Source: Mesotoga infera
GTDB taxonomy: Bacteria > Thermotogota > Thermotogae > Petrotogales > Kosmotogaceae
Assembly: GCF_900157305.1 (NCBI RefSeq)
Contig: NZ_LS974202.1
Coordinates: 1,984,001 to 2,048,000, forward strand
Length of the DNA: 64,000 nucleotides
Direction of reading: 5' to 3'
Shown here: piece by piece, positions 1 to 12,819 of the stretch
Layout of the letters: each line of letters begins with the position of its first letter
Position numbering within the stretch: the stretch's first letter is position 1
Translations under genes and position numbers: made by a program
Notes under the pieces: generated by a model
Databases searched by the model: none
Told to the model about the DNA's origin: nothing
What the model saw: only the letters and a program-made list of their open reading frames with translations

Positions 1-2
1 AG

Positions 3-1613
3 GCGAAAGAAGTATCGGAAAAGACAATGATCGGCGCTCTGGAAGCCGCTCATGAGGCGATAAAATCTCTGGTAGCCTTCCAGGAGGAGATACTGGCTGA
101 ATTTGAAATCAAAAAATGGGAACTTGAAATCCCGACGGCTCCGGAAGGTTTCCTCGAAGCCTTCGGAGAATTAGTAGATAGAGATAAACTGGCCGGCCTG
201 ATGCTCACTCCCGGGAAACACGCCAAAGATGAAGCGTTGAAAGAATACAGGGACCAACTCATCGAGGACTTCATCCAAAAGGTCAACGATCGCTGGTCGG
301 AAGAAGAGATAATGGAAAACGTCGGTTACCTGAAGGATTTCTATCACGACGTGGAGAAAGAAGTGATGAGAAGAAGGATCGTTCAGGACGATGTAAGAAT
401 GGACGGTAGAAAGCACGACGAGATCAGACCTATCACGATAGAGCTGGATCTCCTCCCCAGAGCCCACGGTTCGGCCCTTTTTACCAGAGGCGAGACACAG
501 AGCCTCGGCATAGTAACCCTTGGGGCAACAATGGACGAGCAAATAGTGGATACAATGTTCGAAGAGGGCTCGAAATCCTTCATGTTGCACTACAACTTTC
601 CTCCATTCAGCACCGGAGAAGTGAAAAAGTTGAGAGGTCCTGGGAGGAGAGAGATAGGTCACGGCCATCTTGCCGAAAGATCTCTGAAAAATATAGTTCC
701 CAAGGACGAAGATTTTCCTTACACTATCAGAGTCGTTTCGGAAATCCTCGAATCCAACGGATCATCTTCGATGGCAACAGTCTGTTCGGGATCTCTGGCG
801 CTCATGGCTGCAGGAGTGCCGATGAAGAAACACGTTGCAGGCGTCGCCATGGGCATGATTCAGGAACCAGATAAAACGGTGGTTTTGACCGACATACTTG
901 GAAACGAAGATCATATGGGTGACATGGATTTCAAAGTCACAGGTACCCGGGACGGTATTACGGCCTTTCAAATGGATGTAAAAGTATCGGGTGTTTCCGG
1001 AGAAATAATGATGCGGGCCCTTGAACAGGCGAAAGTTGCAAGACTGAAAATCCTCGACCTGATGTACCAGGCGATAGATACCCCGAGAACAACGGTGTCC
1101 GATTATGCACCGATCATCAAAACGATTGCACTTCCTTATGAAAAAATAGGCGAGATAATCGGCCCCGGTGGAAAGGTTATCAAGAAGCTCTCGAGCGATT
1201 ACGACTCGACGATTTTCATAGACGACGAGAAGTCGCTCGCGAAGATCGTGGGAAACGACCACGCTAAACTCGAGAGGCTTGAAAAAGTCATCGAGGCCAT
1301 AATTTCCGAGGCGAAGCCCGGTCAGATCTTCGAAGGAAAAATCACGCGAGAAGAGGCTTACGGATTCTTTGTGGAACTTGCGCCGGGTAAGACGGGACTC
1401 CTGCACGTATCGAAGATGGGTGAAAATTCGAAAGAATTCCTTAAATCGCACAAATTAGGAGACATAATAAAGGTAGAAGTCTCGGGCATCGATCAAATGG
1501 GTAAGATAAGCCTTAAACTCGAGGGCGTCGAGGTAACTGAGGAACAGAGAAGAGAGAGAAAACCCTATCCAAGAAACGAAAGTAGAAACAGAAACGAGCG
1601 AAATAGAAAGTAG
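3..1613 (+). CDS. pnp: polyribonucleotide nucleotidyltransferase, 5' end cut off by window
   Basis: Phosphorolytic 3'-5' exoribonuclease of the cytoplasm that degrades mRNA to nucleoside diphosphates as a trimer. The reading frame is open from base 3, so about the first quarter (first RNase PH domain) lies outside the window; the ATG at 27 is internal. Visible are the linker helical domain, the second RNase PH domain with FTRGETQ and RREIGHGHLAE, and the catalytic stretch GDMDFKVTGTRDG, whose aspartates match the metal-binding ones of the family. A KH domain with IIGPGGKVIKKL (about residue 375 from the ATG at 27) and an S1 domain (about 430-505) follow, then a short basic Arg/Asn-rich tail. 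An M16 peptidase follows after 10 bases, as next to pnp in Bacillus. Identification is secure. Confidence 0.97.
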   Translation, partial: AKEVSEKTMIGALEAAHEAIKSLVAFQEEILAEFEIKKWELEIPTAPEGFLEAFGELVDRDKLAGLMLTPGKHAKDEALKEYRDQLIEDFIQKVNDRWSEEEIMENVGYLKDFYHDVEKEVMRRRIVQDDVRMDGRKHDEIRPITIELDLLPRAHGSALFTRGETQSLGIVTLGATMDEQIVDTMFEEGSKSFMLHYNFPPFSTGEVKKLRGPGRREIGHGHLAERSLKNIVPKDEDFPYTIRVVSEILESNGSSSMATVCSGSLALMAAGVPMKKHVAGVAMGMIQEPDKTVVLTDILGNEDHMGDMDFKVTGTRDGITAFQMDVKVSGVSGEIMMRALEQAKVARLKILDLMYQAIDTPRTTVSDYAPIIKTIALPYEKIGEIIGPGGKVIKKLSSDYDSTIFIDDEKSLAKIVGNDHAKLERLEKVIEAIISEAKPGQIFEGKITREEAYGFFVELAPGKTGLLHVSKMGENSKEFLKSHKLGDIIKVEVSGIDQMGKISLKLEGVEVTEEQRRERKPYPRNESRNRNERNRK

Positions 1614-1623
1614 GTAAGCGACG

Positions 1624-2898
1624 TTGAGCATTCTTTATAATGAACTTTCAAATAATGCTACTCTTGTCGGCGAAAGAAAAGAGGAAACTAGGACGGTTTC
1701 TATGGCTTTCGCGGTAAAAGTAGGGTCCGCTGATGAGGATGATCCCATCAGCGGAGTTTCTCATTTCATAGAACACACTCTATTCAAGGGAACCAAAGAC
1801 AGAAACGCGTTCGAGATAAAAGAACCGATCGAGAGAATAGGCGGAAGTCTCAACGCATATACCGGCAGGATATCCACGGTTTACTACGCGAAAGTTCCGG
1901 ACACCTATTCGCACGAAGCGCTGGATATTCTTTTCGATCTGATATCTTCTCCACGTTTCGAAGAAAGTGCGATAGAGCTGGAACGCGGAGTCATACTCGA
2001 AGAGATAGCTTCGGCCGAAGACGATCCTTACGACAGAATTTACGACATGACAATCCAGAAAGTCTGGGACAGAGATTTCGGACGACCAATACTCGGATAC
2101 GACAGTACCGTCAAGGTTCTCACCAGGGAGGATATTTCGAATTTCTACGAGAACAAATACATCGCCGACAGGGCGATCTTCGCAGTCACTGGCAATTACC
2201 GCGATTCTTTGATCGACAGCGCCCGGGAGAAGCTTCTTTCTTTGCAGAGAAAAAACAGTGAGACCCCTGCAACCAAGTCTCCGGTGATTTCGAAGGAACC
2301 TCTTTGGATAGTGGAGAAAAGAAAGGATCTGCAGCAGGTCCACCTTCTTTTAACCAAAGAGGCGCCAGGAAGAAGGAACAGGGATGATTTCGAGGCTTTC
2401 AAGGTGTTCAACATACTTTTCGGAAGCGGCATGAGCTCGATTTTGTTCCACAATATACGTGAGGAGCTGGGAATGGTTTACAACATTAATTCAGAGTTCG
2501 TCTCTTACACCGAATCCGGGGCCTTCATGATAAATGCCTCCACCAATCCCAAAAACCTCGATGATCTGATTGGATCGCTCGAAAACGAACTCCACAGGAT
2601 AGTGGAGAAGGGGGTCAGTCGAGCTCAATTCAATTACGGAGCCGAGAGGCTCAGAGGAAAACTCCTGATGTCCACCGAAGGAACCCTCTCGACGCTGAGC
2701 CGTTTCCTTGACGACGTGGTTATATGCGGCCAGCCCGATTCGCTCGAAACTCTCATTGAAAAGATAGATAAACTTACAATCGAAGAGCTGAACGATGTCG
2801 CCAAAAAATACCTGAGCGGTAGCTGGAACGTCTCTCTTCTTTTGCCGAAAAACATGCCGGACTCCTCTTTTGTAGCCAGACACGGCTTCTCAATCTGA
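1624..2898 (+). CDS. M16 family zinc peptidase (processing-peptidase-like)
   Basis: Zinc metalloprotease of the pitrilysin/mitochondrial processing peptidase family, 424 residues, the usual length of the single-unit bacterial form. The inverted zinc motif HFIEH lies near residues 47-51, and the downstream metal-ligand glutamate lies in the ERGVILEE stretch near 120-128. The C-terminal half is the inactive M16 lobe. The start is TTG at 1624, with a Shine-Dalgarno-like GTAGGTAAG overlapping the pnp stop, so translation is probably coupled. The physiological substrate is not known for this group. A 6-base inverted repeat with a 3-base loop (2887-2901) spans its stop codon but has no T-run, so I do not call a terminator. 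Confidence 0.93.
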   Translation: MSILYNELSNNATLVGERKEETRTVSMAFAVKVGSADEDDPISGVSHFIEHTLFKGTKDRNAFEIKEPIERIGGSLNAYTGRISTVYYAKVPDTYSHEALDILFDLISSPRFEESAIELERGVILEEIASAEDDPYDRIYDMTIQKVWDRDFGRPILGYDSTVKVLTREDISNFYENKYIADRAIFAVTGNYRDSLIDSAREKLLSLQRKNSETPATKSPVISKEPLWIVEKRKDLQQVHLLLTKEAPGRRNRDDFEAFKVFNILFGSGMSSILFHNIREELGMVYNINSEFVSYTESGAFMINASTNPKNLDDLIGSLENELHRIVEKGVSRAQFNYGAERLRGKLLMSTEGTLSTLSRFLDDVVICGQPDSLETLIEKIDKLTIEELNDVAKKYLSGSWNVSLLLPKNMPDSSFVARHGFSI

Positions 2899-2944
2899 GA
2901 ATGAATTCACTGACAGGGGTGCAATCAGGAAACCAATCTGTAAC

Positions 2945-2973
2945 TTGACAGTGAAGGGAGGTACTGGTAGTAT
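2945..2973 (+). promoter_or_regulatory. rRNA operon promoter
   Basis: Consensus -35 TTGACA at 2945-2950, a 17-base spacer, and -10 TAGTAT at 2968-2973. Transcription should start near 2980, about 90 bases before mature 16S rRNA. It is the only good sigma-70-type match in the 170 bases between the M16 gene and 16S. Confidence 0.8.
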
Positions 2974-3021
2974 AGGAATTGCTGACGCGGAAAGGGAGCG
3001 AAGGCGAAGGTGGAAGGAAAG

Positions 3022-3033
3022 GGTCATTGAAAA
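3022..3033 (+). promoter_or_regulatory. boxA-like antitermination element, 16S leader
   Basis: GGTCATTGAAAA in the 16S leader. The identical 12-mer recurs at 4822-4833 before 23S. Placement and sequence resemble the boxA (TCTTTGAAAA-type) elements bound by NusB/NusE in rRNA leaders of other bacteria. The role is inferred from position and repetition. Confidence 0.6.
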
Positions 3034-3048
3034 ATGGATAGCAATCCA
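3034..3048 (+). other. pre-16S processing stem, 5' arm
   Basis: ATGGATAGCAATCCA is the exact reverse complement of 4612-4626 on the far side of 16S. The 15-bp perfect helix, with further pairing outside it after one mismatch, is the expected RNase III substrate for release of pre-16S rRNA. Confidence 0.85.
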
Positions 3049-3070
3049 GCGAGTTTCAAAGAATGAGTCA

Positions 3071-4600
<1,530 letters not shown>

Positions 4601-4611
4601 TAAGGAGTTTA

Positions 4612-4626
4612 TGGATTGCTATCCAT
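4612..4626 (+). other. pre-16S processing stem, 3' arm
   Basis: TGGATTGCTATCCAT pairs perfectly with 3034-3048. With its neighbour base it can also form a small local hairpin (ATGGAT, TGCT loop, ATCCAT), so a local and a long-range fold could alternate during transcription. Confidence 0.85.
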
Positions 4627-4646
4627 CTTTGAGTGAGTCCTCAACT

Positions 4647-4723
4647 GGGCTCGTAGCTCAGTAGGTGAGAGCGCGCGCCTGATAAGCGCGAGGTCAGTGG
4701 TTCGACTCCACTCGAGCCCACCA
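4647..4723 (+). tRNA. tRNA-Ile (GAU)
   Basis: The 7-bp acceptor stem GGGCTCG/CGAGCCC, anticodon GAT at 4681-4683, T-loop GTTCGACTC and an encoded CCA end are all visible. It is the standard 16S-23S spacer isoleucine tRNA. Confidence 0.97.
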
Positions 4724-4727
4724 GAAC

Positions 4728-4803
4728 GGGGACATAGCTCAGCTGGGAGAGCGTCTGCTTTGCAAGCAGAAGGCCAGGGGTTCGAATCCCCTTGTCTCCA
4801 CCA
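4728..4803 (+). tRNA. tRNA-Ala (UGC)
   Basis: Acceptor GGGGACA/TGTCTCC (one G-U pair), anticodon TGC at 4761-4763, T-arm GGTTCGAATCC and an encoded CCA. It lies 4 bases after tRNA-Ile in the rRNA spacer. Confidence 0.97.
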
Positions 4804-4816
4804 GTGGGTGAAGAGT

Positions 4817-4845
4817 TATCTGGTCATTGAAAAGTGCATAGGGAA
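4817..4845 (+). other. pre-23S processing stem 5' arm with second boxA-like element
   Basis: 4833-4845 pairs with 7800-7812 (13 bp, one G-U). After a mismatch the helix continues through 4817-4828 with 7817-7828. The boxA-like GGTCATTGAAAA (4822-4833), identical to the one before 16S, lies inside this arm, so the antitermination element becomes part of the RNase III stem once the 3' arm has been made. Confidence 0.8.
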
Positions 4846-4870
4846 GAAAGATAGGAGCGAGTTAAAGAAA

Positions 4871-7797
<2,927 letters not shown>

Positions 7798-7799
7798 TA

Positions 7800-7828
7800 T
7801 TCCCTGTGCACTCTTGAGTGACTAGATA
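7800..7828 (+). other. pre-23S processing stem, 3' arm
   Basis: Complement of 4817-4845. It fills the spacer between 23S and 5S completely and ends 2 bases before 5S rRNA. Confidence 0.8.
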
Positions 7829-7829
7829 T

Positions 7830-7947
7830 TCTGGGTGAAGATACCGGGGCGGGAAACACCCGGCTCCATACCGAACCCGGCAGTTAAGCCGCCTCGGGCC
7901 GATGGTAGTATGTGGGCAACTGCATGCGAGAGTAGGTATCGCCCAGA
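7830..7947 (+). rRNA. rrf: 5S ribosomal RNA
   Basis: About 118 bases. The terminal helix TCTGGGTG/CGCCCAGA defines both ends. The loop B/C core CCATACCGAACCCGGCAGTTAAG and the loop E region GATGGTAGTATG are typical of bacterial 5S rRNA. Confidence 0.95.
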
Positions 7948-7955
7948 TGTTTTCA

Positions 7956-7985
7956 AAAAGGAGAGTCTTTTGACTCTCCTTTTAT
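7956..7985 (+). terminator. bidirectional terminator of rRNA operon and ispD operon
   Basis: AAAAGGAGAGTC (7956-7967), TTTT loop, GACTCTCCTTTT (7972-7983), with more T after it on the plus strand and a T-run on the minus strand. It lies between the converging 5S and ispD genes and overlaps the ispD stop codon (7982-7984). Confidence 0.9.
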
Positions 7986-8671
7986 TTTTGCTTTGCCTTT
8001 AGTAGCAGTTCTGCGATCTCTAGATCCTGAGGGCCGGTGATTTTTATATTTCTGGTGATGGAGTCCAGAGTGATGATTTTGCCTGCGTAGTTCAACAGCA
8101 GACTTGCATCGTCGGTGAAAGAGGTCAGGTTTTCACCTATTGCCTTACGGTGAGCTGCAAAGATATCTTGGTATCTGAAGACCTGCGGCGTTTCTGCAGC
8201 CCTGAGTTTTGTACGATCGGGGATCTCCACCACCGAGCCACTGTCGGTGATGTATACCGTATCGCTCAACGGCTCTACCACTACCACGCCAAGTCTATTT
8301 TCGACCATTTTGAGCAGATCCGGGATCTGGAAGGCCGAGAAAAGCGGCCTTGCTGCATCGTGAATCAAAACGGTTTCGAACCCCTCGTTTTCGATTGAAC
8401 AAAGACCCCTGTAAACGGATTCCTGCCTTGTCTCTCCCCCCGGGATAATGTTCACCGAATCTATACCGTATTTGTTCAGAATTCTCCCGGCAACCTCCAT
8501 CCAGTCTGGATGCATGACGAGAACGACTTTATCAATTAAATCGGATCCGTGAAATATCTCCACGGATCTGACGAATATCTCTCTTTGTTGAAGCAACATG
8601 AACTGCTTGGGGATGGATGCCTTCATCCTGTCTCCCCGGCCACCTGCAACGACAATCGCCGCGGTTTTCAT
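7982..8671 (-). CDS. ispD: 2-C-methyl-D-erythritol 4-phosphate cytidylyltransferase
   Basis: Joins CTP and methylerythritol 4-phosphate to give CDP-methylerythritol in the non-mevalonate isoprenoid pathway; cytoplasmic. The protein is 229 residues, normal for the family. The N-terminal nucleotide-binding signature VVAGGRGDRM followed by PKQF (about residues 7-26) and the central IHDAARPL motif are both present. The start ATG at 8671 overlaps the stop of the upstream DUF1015 gene by 4 bases (ATGA), so translation is coupled. It is the last gene of the phoH-pgpH-ybeY-DUF1015-ispD group. Its stop lies inside the shared terminator. Confidence 0.95.
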   Translation of the reverse strand: MKTAAIVVAGGRGDRMKASIPKQFMLLQQREIFVRSVEIFHGSDLIDKVVLVMHPDWMEVAGRILNKYGIDSVNIIPGGETRQESVYRGLCSIENEGFETVLIHDAARPLFSAFQIPDLLKMVENRLGVVVVEPLSDTVYITDSGSVVEIPDRTKLRAAETPQVFRYQDIFAAHRKAIGENLTSFTDDASLLLNYAGKIITLDSITRNIKITGPQDLEIAELLLKAKQK

Positions 8672-9915
8672 TTTAAAAGATGCACAACCAGTCCGCTTCG
8701 CAGTTTCGGTTCGAACCAGGTGGATTTCGGAGGCATTATCTTTCCGCTGTCGGCGACAGCCAGCAACTCCTCCATAGAAGTCGGGAACATCGAAAAGGCG
8801 ACGGCCCAGCCGTTGGTTATTCTGTTTTCCAGGGCCTTCAAACCTCTTATACCGCCTACGAAATCTATTCTTGGATCCTTTCTGGGATTGTCGATCCCCA
8901 GTACAGGTCCCAGGAGGTTTCTCTGAAGGATATCTACGTCCAGACTTCCAACCGGGTCATTCTCATCAAAAGTCCCGCTTCTGGCGGTCAGAAGATACCA
9001 CTTTCCAAACAGACACATACCGAATTCATGTCTCTTTACAGGTTTGTACGGACTTTCTGGAGCATGGGATATGTCGAAAACTGCTCCCACCCTATCAATG
9101 AACTCATCCTGGGTGATTCCACCAAGGTCTTTTACTACCCTGTTATAGTCCATTATCCTGAGGTGAGAGTGCGGAAAGGCAACGGCCATGAAATAATTGT
9201 ATTCCTCCTCGCCAGTATGGTCTGGATTTTTAGCTTTCATCAGTTCCCTGACCCTCGAAGAGGAAGCCGCTCTGTGGTGACCATCGGCGATGTACATGTT
9301 TTTTATTTCCCCGAGCGATTGCCTCAACTCTTCGACTCTCTTATCGTCTTTGACCGCGTAGAGCCTGTGTTCCACATCATTTTCGTCGACAACCCTCATA
9401 GAGAGTTCCAGCTCTTTCACATATCTAGAAAGAATTTCTTCGAGTTTTTCGGTGGACCTGAAGGTTAAGAATACAAGCCCGGTGTTGGCTCCAACAGTGT
9501 AGATATGTTTTATCCTGTCATCTTCTTTGTCCTGCCTAGTTAGCTCGTGCTTTTTTATTCTCTCCTGTTGATACTCATCGACACTGGCGCAGCCCACGAT
9601 TCCCACCTGGACATGATCTTTCATCTTCTGCCAGTATATATAGTAGACGGGTTTCTCTTCCTGTACCAGAACAGACTCGGAAAGAAGTTTTTCAAAATTT
9701 TCCTTCGCTTTCAGATAGACGCTCTCGTCGTAATGGTCGGTCTCTTCGGGAAGATCGATCTCCGATCTAATGACGTGTATGAAACTTTCCGGGTTTCTGC
9801 CCATCTCTCTAGCCTCTTCAAACGAAATGACATCGTACGGCGGGCAGTTTACCTTTTGCTCCAATCCAGCAACCGGTCTTACAGCCCTGAAAGGTCTGAA
9901 ATCAGACAAAGCCAA
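8668..9915 (-). CDS. DUF1015 family protein
   Basis: Conserved bacterial/archaeal protein of unknown biochemical role, 415 residues, full length for the family. Typical family marks are the N-terminal FRPFRAVRP and CPPYDVIS and the central motif ADGHHRAAS, which looks like a catalytic or ligand site. The start is TTG at 9915, immediately after the ybeY stop, with GGGGTGA overlapping that stop as ribosome-binding site at short spacing. The 4-base overlap with ispD suggests co-translation. I see no signal peptide or membrane segment, so it should be cytoplasmic. I would not assign a reaction. Confidence 0.88.
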   Translation of the reverse strand: MALSDFRPFRAVRPVAGLEQKVNCPPYDVISFEEAREMGRNPESFIHVIRSEIDLPEETDHYDESVYLKAKENFEKLLSESVLVQEEKPVYYIYWQKMKDHVQVGIVGCASVDEYQQERIKKHELTRQDKEDDRIKHIYTVGANTGLVFLTFRSTEKLEEILSRYVKELELSMRVVDENDVEHRLYAVKDDKRVEELRQSLGEIKNMYIADGHHRAASSSRVRELMKAKNPDHTGEEEYNYFMAVAFPHSHLRIMDYNRVVKDLGGITQDEFIDRVGAVFDISHAPESPYKPVKRHEFGMCLFGKWYLLTARSGTFDENDPVGSLDVDILQRNLLGPVLGIDNPRKDPRIDFVGGIRGLKALENRITNGWAVAFSMFPTSMEELLAVADSGKIMPPKSTWFEPKLRSGLVVHLLK

Positions 9916-10341
9916 TCACCCCTTTACCAGTTCTCGAAAGTATTTTTTCTGAAGAAGAAAGATCTCTTCGTCTTCAGTGTCATCCCCCTCATGGTTGTAA
10001 CCAAGGACATGAAGGACTCCGTGGATCGTGATGTATAGGAGTTCCTCTTCGAAGGAGTTCCCGAATTCTTGAGATTGTTCGGCTATTCTCTCCAACGAAA
10101 TGACTATATCACCGATCGGTTCTTCTTCCAAACCGTATCCAAAGGAAAGAATGTCCGTTGATTCTTCTTTGTTTCTGAATTGCTTGTTTATGCTCGTTAT
10201 TTCTGCATCGTCTGTAAGAAGGATATTCAAGCTTCCAATTTCGGTATCGGCGAGTTCTTTCTCAATTACTTTTTTGGCTATGTTACTCACTTTTTTCGAG
10301 TCTATTGTCCTTTCCGTCTTGTTTTGGACTATTATCTCCAT
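9916..10341 (-). CDS. ybeY: endoribonuclease YbeY
   Basis: Zinc-dependent single-strand endoribonuclease used in 16S rRNA 3'-end maturation and ribosome quality control. The protein is 141 residues. The diagnostic zinc site HGVLHVLGYNH with three histidines is in the C-terminal third, preceded by TDILSFGYG, the usual strand before the active site. The ATG at 10341 lies 59 bases inside the 3' end of the upstream HD-protein gene in another frame. The start fits the family's N-terminal strand, so the overlap is probably real. Its neighbours phoH and a PgpH-type gene are the common bacterial context. Confidence 0.94.
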   Translation of the reverse strand: MEIIVQNKTERTIDSKKVSNIAKKVIEKELADTEIGSLNILLTDDAEITSINKQFRNKEESTDILSFGYGLEEEPIGDIVISLERIAEQSQEFGNSFEEELLYITIHGVLHVLGYNHEGDDTEDEEIFLLQKKYFRELVKG

Positions 10342-11770
10342 TTGCCATCACCACTTTTTCTACCGTCTCTTTCGGATATTCTATTCTTGGCTGATTCATG
10401 CTCATTAAGACTCTTGTGAAGGCTTCGACTATCTTCTCAAGATCTTCGAGATCCAGCCCGGTTTGATCGAGCTGCCTTTCGTTATAAATTCCATTTACCA
10501 CTTCCTCAACCAGTTCCTGGGTCTTTGCGGGAGTTGGTTTCTTAAGGCTCTTGTAAGCTGCTTCAACCGAGTCTGCAAGCATAATAATACCAGATTCTTT
10601 GAATCGAGGTTTCGGTCCGGGATACTGGAAGTCTTCCTGGTGTTCTTCCTGACCACCGGTTTTGGCCTTGTGGAAAAAGAACTTCTTTATTCTGGTTCCG
10701 TGGTGTTCTTTCACTATGTCTTCTATCAACAGGGGGAGGCGGTATTTACGCGCCAGTTCGACTCCCTGTTTCACATGTTCGTTGATGACCAGGTTAGACA
10801 TCGAAGGTGTGATACTGTCGTGCGGGTTGATTCCATCCTGCTGGTTCTCTATGAAGTACTGGGGTCTCCTTGATTTTCCAATATCGTGGAAGTACGCGGC
10901 AACTCTGGCAAGTATCGGGTTAGCTCCGATCTTTTCAGCGGCCGCTTCGGATAGATTCGCCAGAGATATACTATGATAGTACGTTCCCGGTGCGTATATC
11001 GACAGATTCTTCAACAATGGATGAGACAAATTTCCAAGTTCCAGCATTCCTGTGTCCGAATAGATTCTACTCACGTATTCTATATACGGCACTATGCCTA
11101 TAACTATCACCGATGAAAGAATCGGGTTCGCGAAGGCTACCGCAAGGTCCAGAGCGTTGATCGGCTCTCCCTGGAGAATCATTCTTACCAGGTTAACGGC
11201 CGTGAAGATTAAACTGACTTCGAACCCAGCCCTGGCAATCTCTATTCTTCTTTCGATATGCCTTGTCGTAAGTGTCGTTGAGAGAACGACGACCGACAGG
11301 AGTATGAAAGTCTCGAACGAGTTGTCTATATTGGCTGAAGCCAGAAACGACATGAAAAGACCGCTACCTATTCCTTCCTGATAGCCTATCAGCACGGTTA
11401 CCATTGATACACTCAAGAAGATGGGCGTCATCTCTGGCATGAGCTTCGCATTGGCCAACGAAGGGAGGAAAGAGTTGATGAACACTCCGAAAGCGACCAC
11501 GGAGAAGAATGTCAATCTGTACGCCATATGTAGATGGAAGTATCTGTTATTTTTAATTGTTCTTTCGGCAAATATATACCAAAGAATCGTAGAACCGACG
11601 AAATAGAGAAAGGGTTTCGACGGTAAGGAAAGAAAGGGAGCTCTATTTAAAAGAGCAAGAAAAATCGGATATATTATAAAATTGGTGAGATCCTTTATGT
11701 TGAAGAGTCTCTCAAAGGGAAATTGGATTTTCTTTTTCTCTTTATTCTTTTGCCTGTTTTTCACTTTCAT
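10283..11770 (-). CDS. PgpH-like membrane HD phosphodiesterase, short form
   Basis: 495 residues. A basic N-terminus is followed by about six to seven hydrophobic segments (roughly residues 30-230) and a cytoplasmic HD domain: YYHSISLANL (about 262), YFHDIGK (about 290) and a further histidine-rich stretch EHHGT near 355. This is the 7TM-HD architecture of PgpH, which hydrolyses cyclic di-AMP in Listeria. Known PgpH proteins are about 700 residues because of a large extracellular domain between the first and second membrane segments; here I see no room for it. The start ATG at 11770 overlaps the phoH end by 29 bases. The cyclic di-AMP substrate is inferred from the family, not shown. Confidence 0.82.
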   Translation of the reverse strand: MKVKNRQKNKEKKKIQFPFERLFNIKDLTNFIIYPIFLALLNRAPFLSLPSKPFLYFVGSTILWYIFAERTIKNNRYFHLHMAYRLTFFSVVAFGVFINSFLPSLANAKLMPEMTPIFLSVSMVTVLIGYQEGIGSGLFMSFLASANIDNSFETFILLSVVVLSTTLTTRHIERRIEIARAGFEVSLIFTAVNLVRMILQGEPINALDLAVAFANPILSSVIVIGIVPYIEYVSRIYSDTGMLELGNLSHPLLKNLSIYAPGTYYHSISLANLSEAAAEKIGANPILARVAAYFHDIGKSRRPQYFIENQQDGINPHDSITPSMSNLVINEHVKQGVELARKYRLPLLIEDIVKEHHGTRIKKFFFHKAKTGGQEEHQEDFQYPGPKPRFKESGIIMLADSVEAAYKSLKKPTPAKTQELVEEVVNGIYNERQLDQTGLDLEDLEKIVEAFTRVLMSMNQPRIEYPKETVEKVVMANGDNSPKQDGKDNRLEKSE

Positions 11771-12719
11771 ATGTGTCGTAGGCTTTTATTATCTCCTTTA
11801 CCAGTGGGTTCCTCACCACGTCCTGATCGGTGAGATAGGAAAAACCTATCGATTCTATACCTCCAAGAACTTTTTGTATCACCACTAAACCCGATTTGGT
11901 GTCTCGCGGAAGGTCTATCTGTGTTATATCTCCTGTAACAACTACCCTTGAGTTGAACCCGATCCTGGTCAAGAACATCTTCATTTGCTGGTAAGTTGTG
12001 TTCTGCGCTTCATCGAGGATAATGAAGGAGTTGTTCAGCGTTCTTCCTCTCATATAAGCGAGCGGAACGACTTCAACTATCGAATTTTCCCTGTAGTAAC
12101 TGAGTTTCTCGGTGGGAATCATCTCCATGAGCGCATCATAAAGAGGCCTCAGGTAAGGATCCACTTTATCCAGCAGTGTTCCCGGAAGGTACCCCAGTTT
12201 TTCTCCGGCCTCCACCGCCGGCCTTGTGAGAATAATTCTCTGAACCTTTCCGGACTTCAAGAAGTCTACCGCCATCGCAACGGCCAGGTAGGTCTTTCCC
12301 GTGCCGGCCGGACCGATCGAGAAGACCATTTCCTTTTCTTTCATGGTTTCCAGGTATTCTTTTTGACCGAGAGTCTTAGGCCTTATTCGATTTGAAAGCA
12401 GGGATGTCTCTCTTACCTCGCTATATACACCCTTGAATTCCTCGTCTTTCTCATCGTGTTGCAGGTGCTGATCGACTATGTATTCAAACTCGCGCCATTC
12501 CACGAAATGTCCGTCTTTGGTCATCTGGAGCAGTTCATCAACTATGTTTTTCGCAACTTCTATACCGTTGCCGTCTTCGCCCTTTATCCAGATTTCGTTT
12601 CCGATGATCGATATCTTCACGTTCAGTTTTTTCTGAATGAGCTTCGCCTTCCGGTCGTACTCTCCGAACAGCTCTGCTACTTCTATCTCTTGTGGAAGAT
12701 TGAGTTTTCTTACAGCCAA
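11742..12719 (-). CDS. phoH: PhoH-like ATPase
   Basis: Cytoplasmic P-loop ATPase of the PhoH family, 325 residues, standard length. Walker A GPAGTGKT and the following LAVAMAVDFLKSGKVQ stretch lie near residue 135, Walker B is IILDEAQN, and an N-terminal KH-like segment of about 100 residues precedes the ATPase domain. PhoH proteins are commonly encoded with YbeY and are thought to act in RNA metabolism. The start is TTG at 12719, chosen because a strong GGAGGTG sits 5-6 bases upstream. It is the first gene of the minus-strand run phoH-pgpH-ybeY-DUF1015-ispD. Confidence 0.93.
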   Translation of the reverse strand: MAVRKLNLPQEIEVAELFGEYDRKAKLIQKKLNVKISIIGNEIWIKGEDGNGIEVAKNIVDELLQMTKDGHFVEWREFEYIVDQHLQHDEKDEEFKGVYSEVRETSLLSNRIRPKTLGQKEYLETMKEKEMVFSIGPAGTGKTYLAVAMAVDFLKSGKVQRIILTRPAVEAGEKLGYLPGTLLDKVDPYLRPLYDALMEMIPTEKLSYYRENSIVEVVPLAYMRGRTLNNSFIILDEAQNTTYQQMKMFLTRIGFNSRVVVTGDITQIDLPRDTKSGLVVIQKVLGGIESIGFSYLTDQDVVRNPLVKEIIKAYDTYESEKQAKE

Positions 12720-12741
12720 AAAAACACCTCCTACTCCTGAG

Positions 12742-12747
12742 ATTATA
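12742..12747 (-). promoter_or_regulatory. possible -10 element of the phoH operon
   Basis: TATAAT on the minus strand, 22 bases upstream of the phoH start. No convincing -35 lies 16-18 bases upstream, so it is weak support. The 100 bases between phoH and the upstream activator gene hold nothing else I recognise. Confidence 0.4.
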
Positions 12748-12819
12748 CATTAATTATCTCCGGCCGGGGATTTTTACATCAATTACGCAACCATACGCCC
12801 AATGAATGAGGCTTCAGGT

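Noticed and set aside
762-1451. Minus-strand open frame of 229 residues within pnp
   Set aside because: It is the shadow of the conserved pnp coding frame, has no start site signal and no family features.
8680-9468. Plus-strand 262-residue frame opposite the DUF1015 gene
   Set aside because: The opposite strand is a full-length conserved family member; this frame has no recognisable domain.
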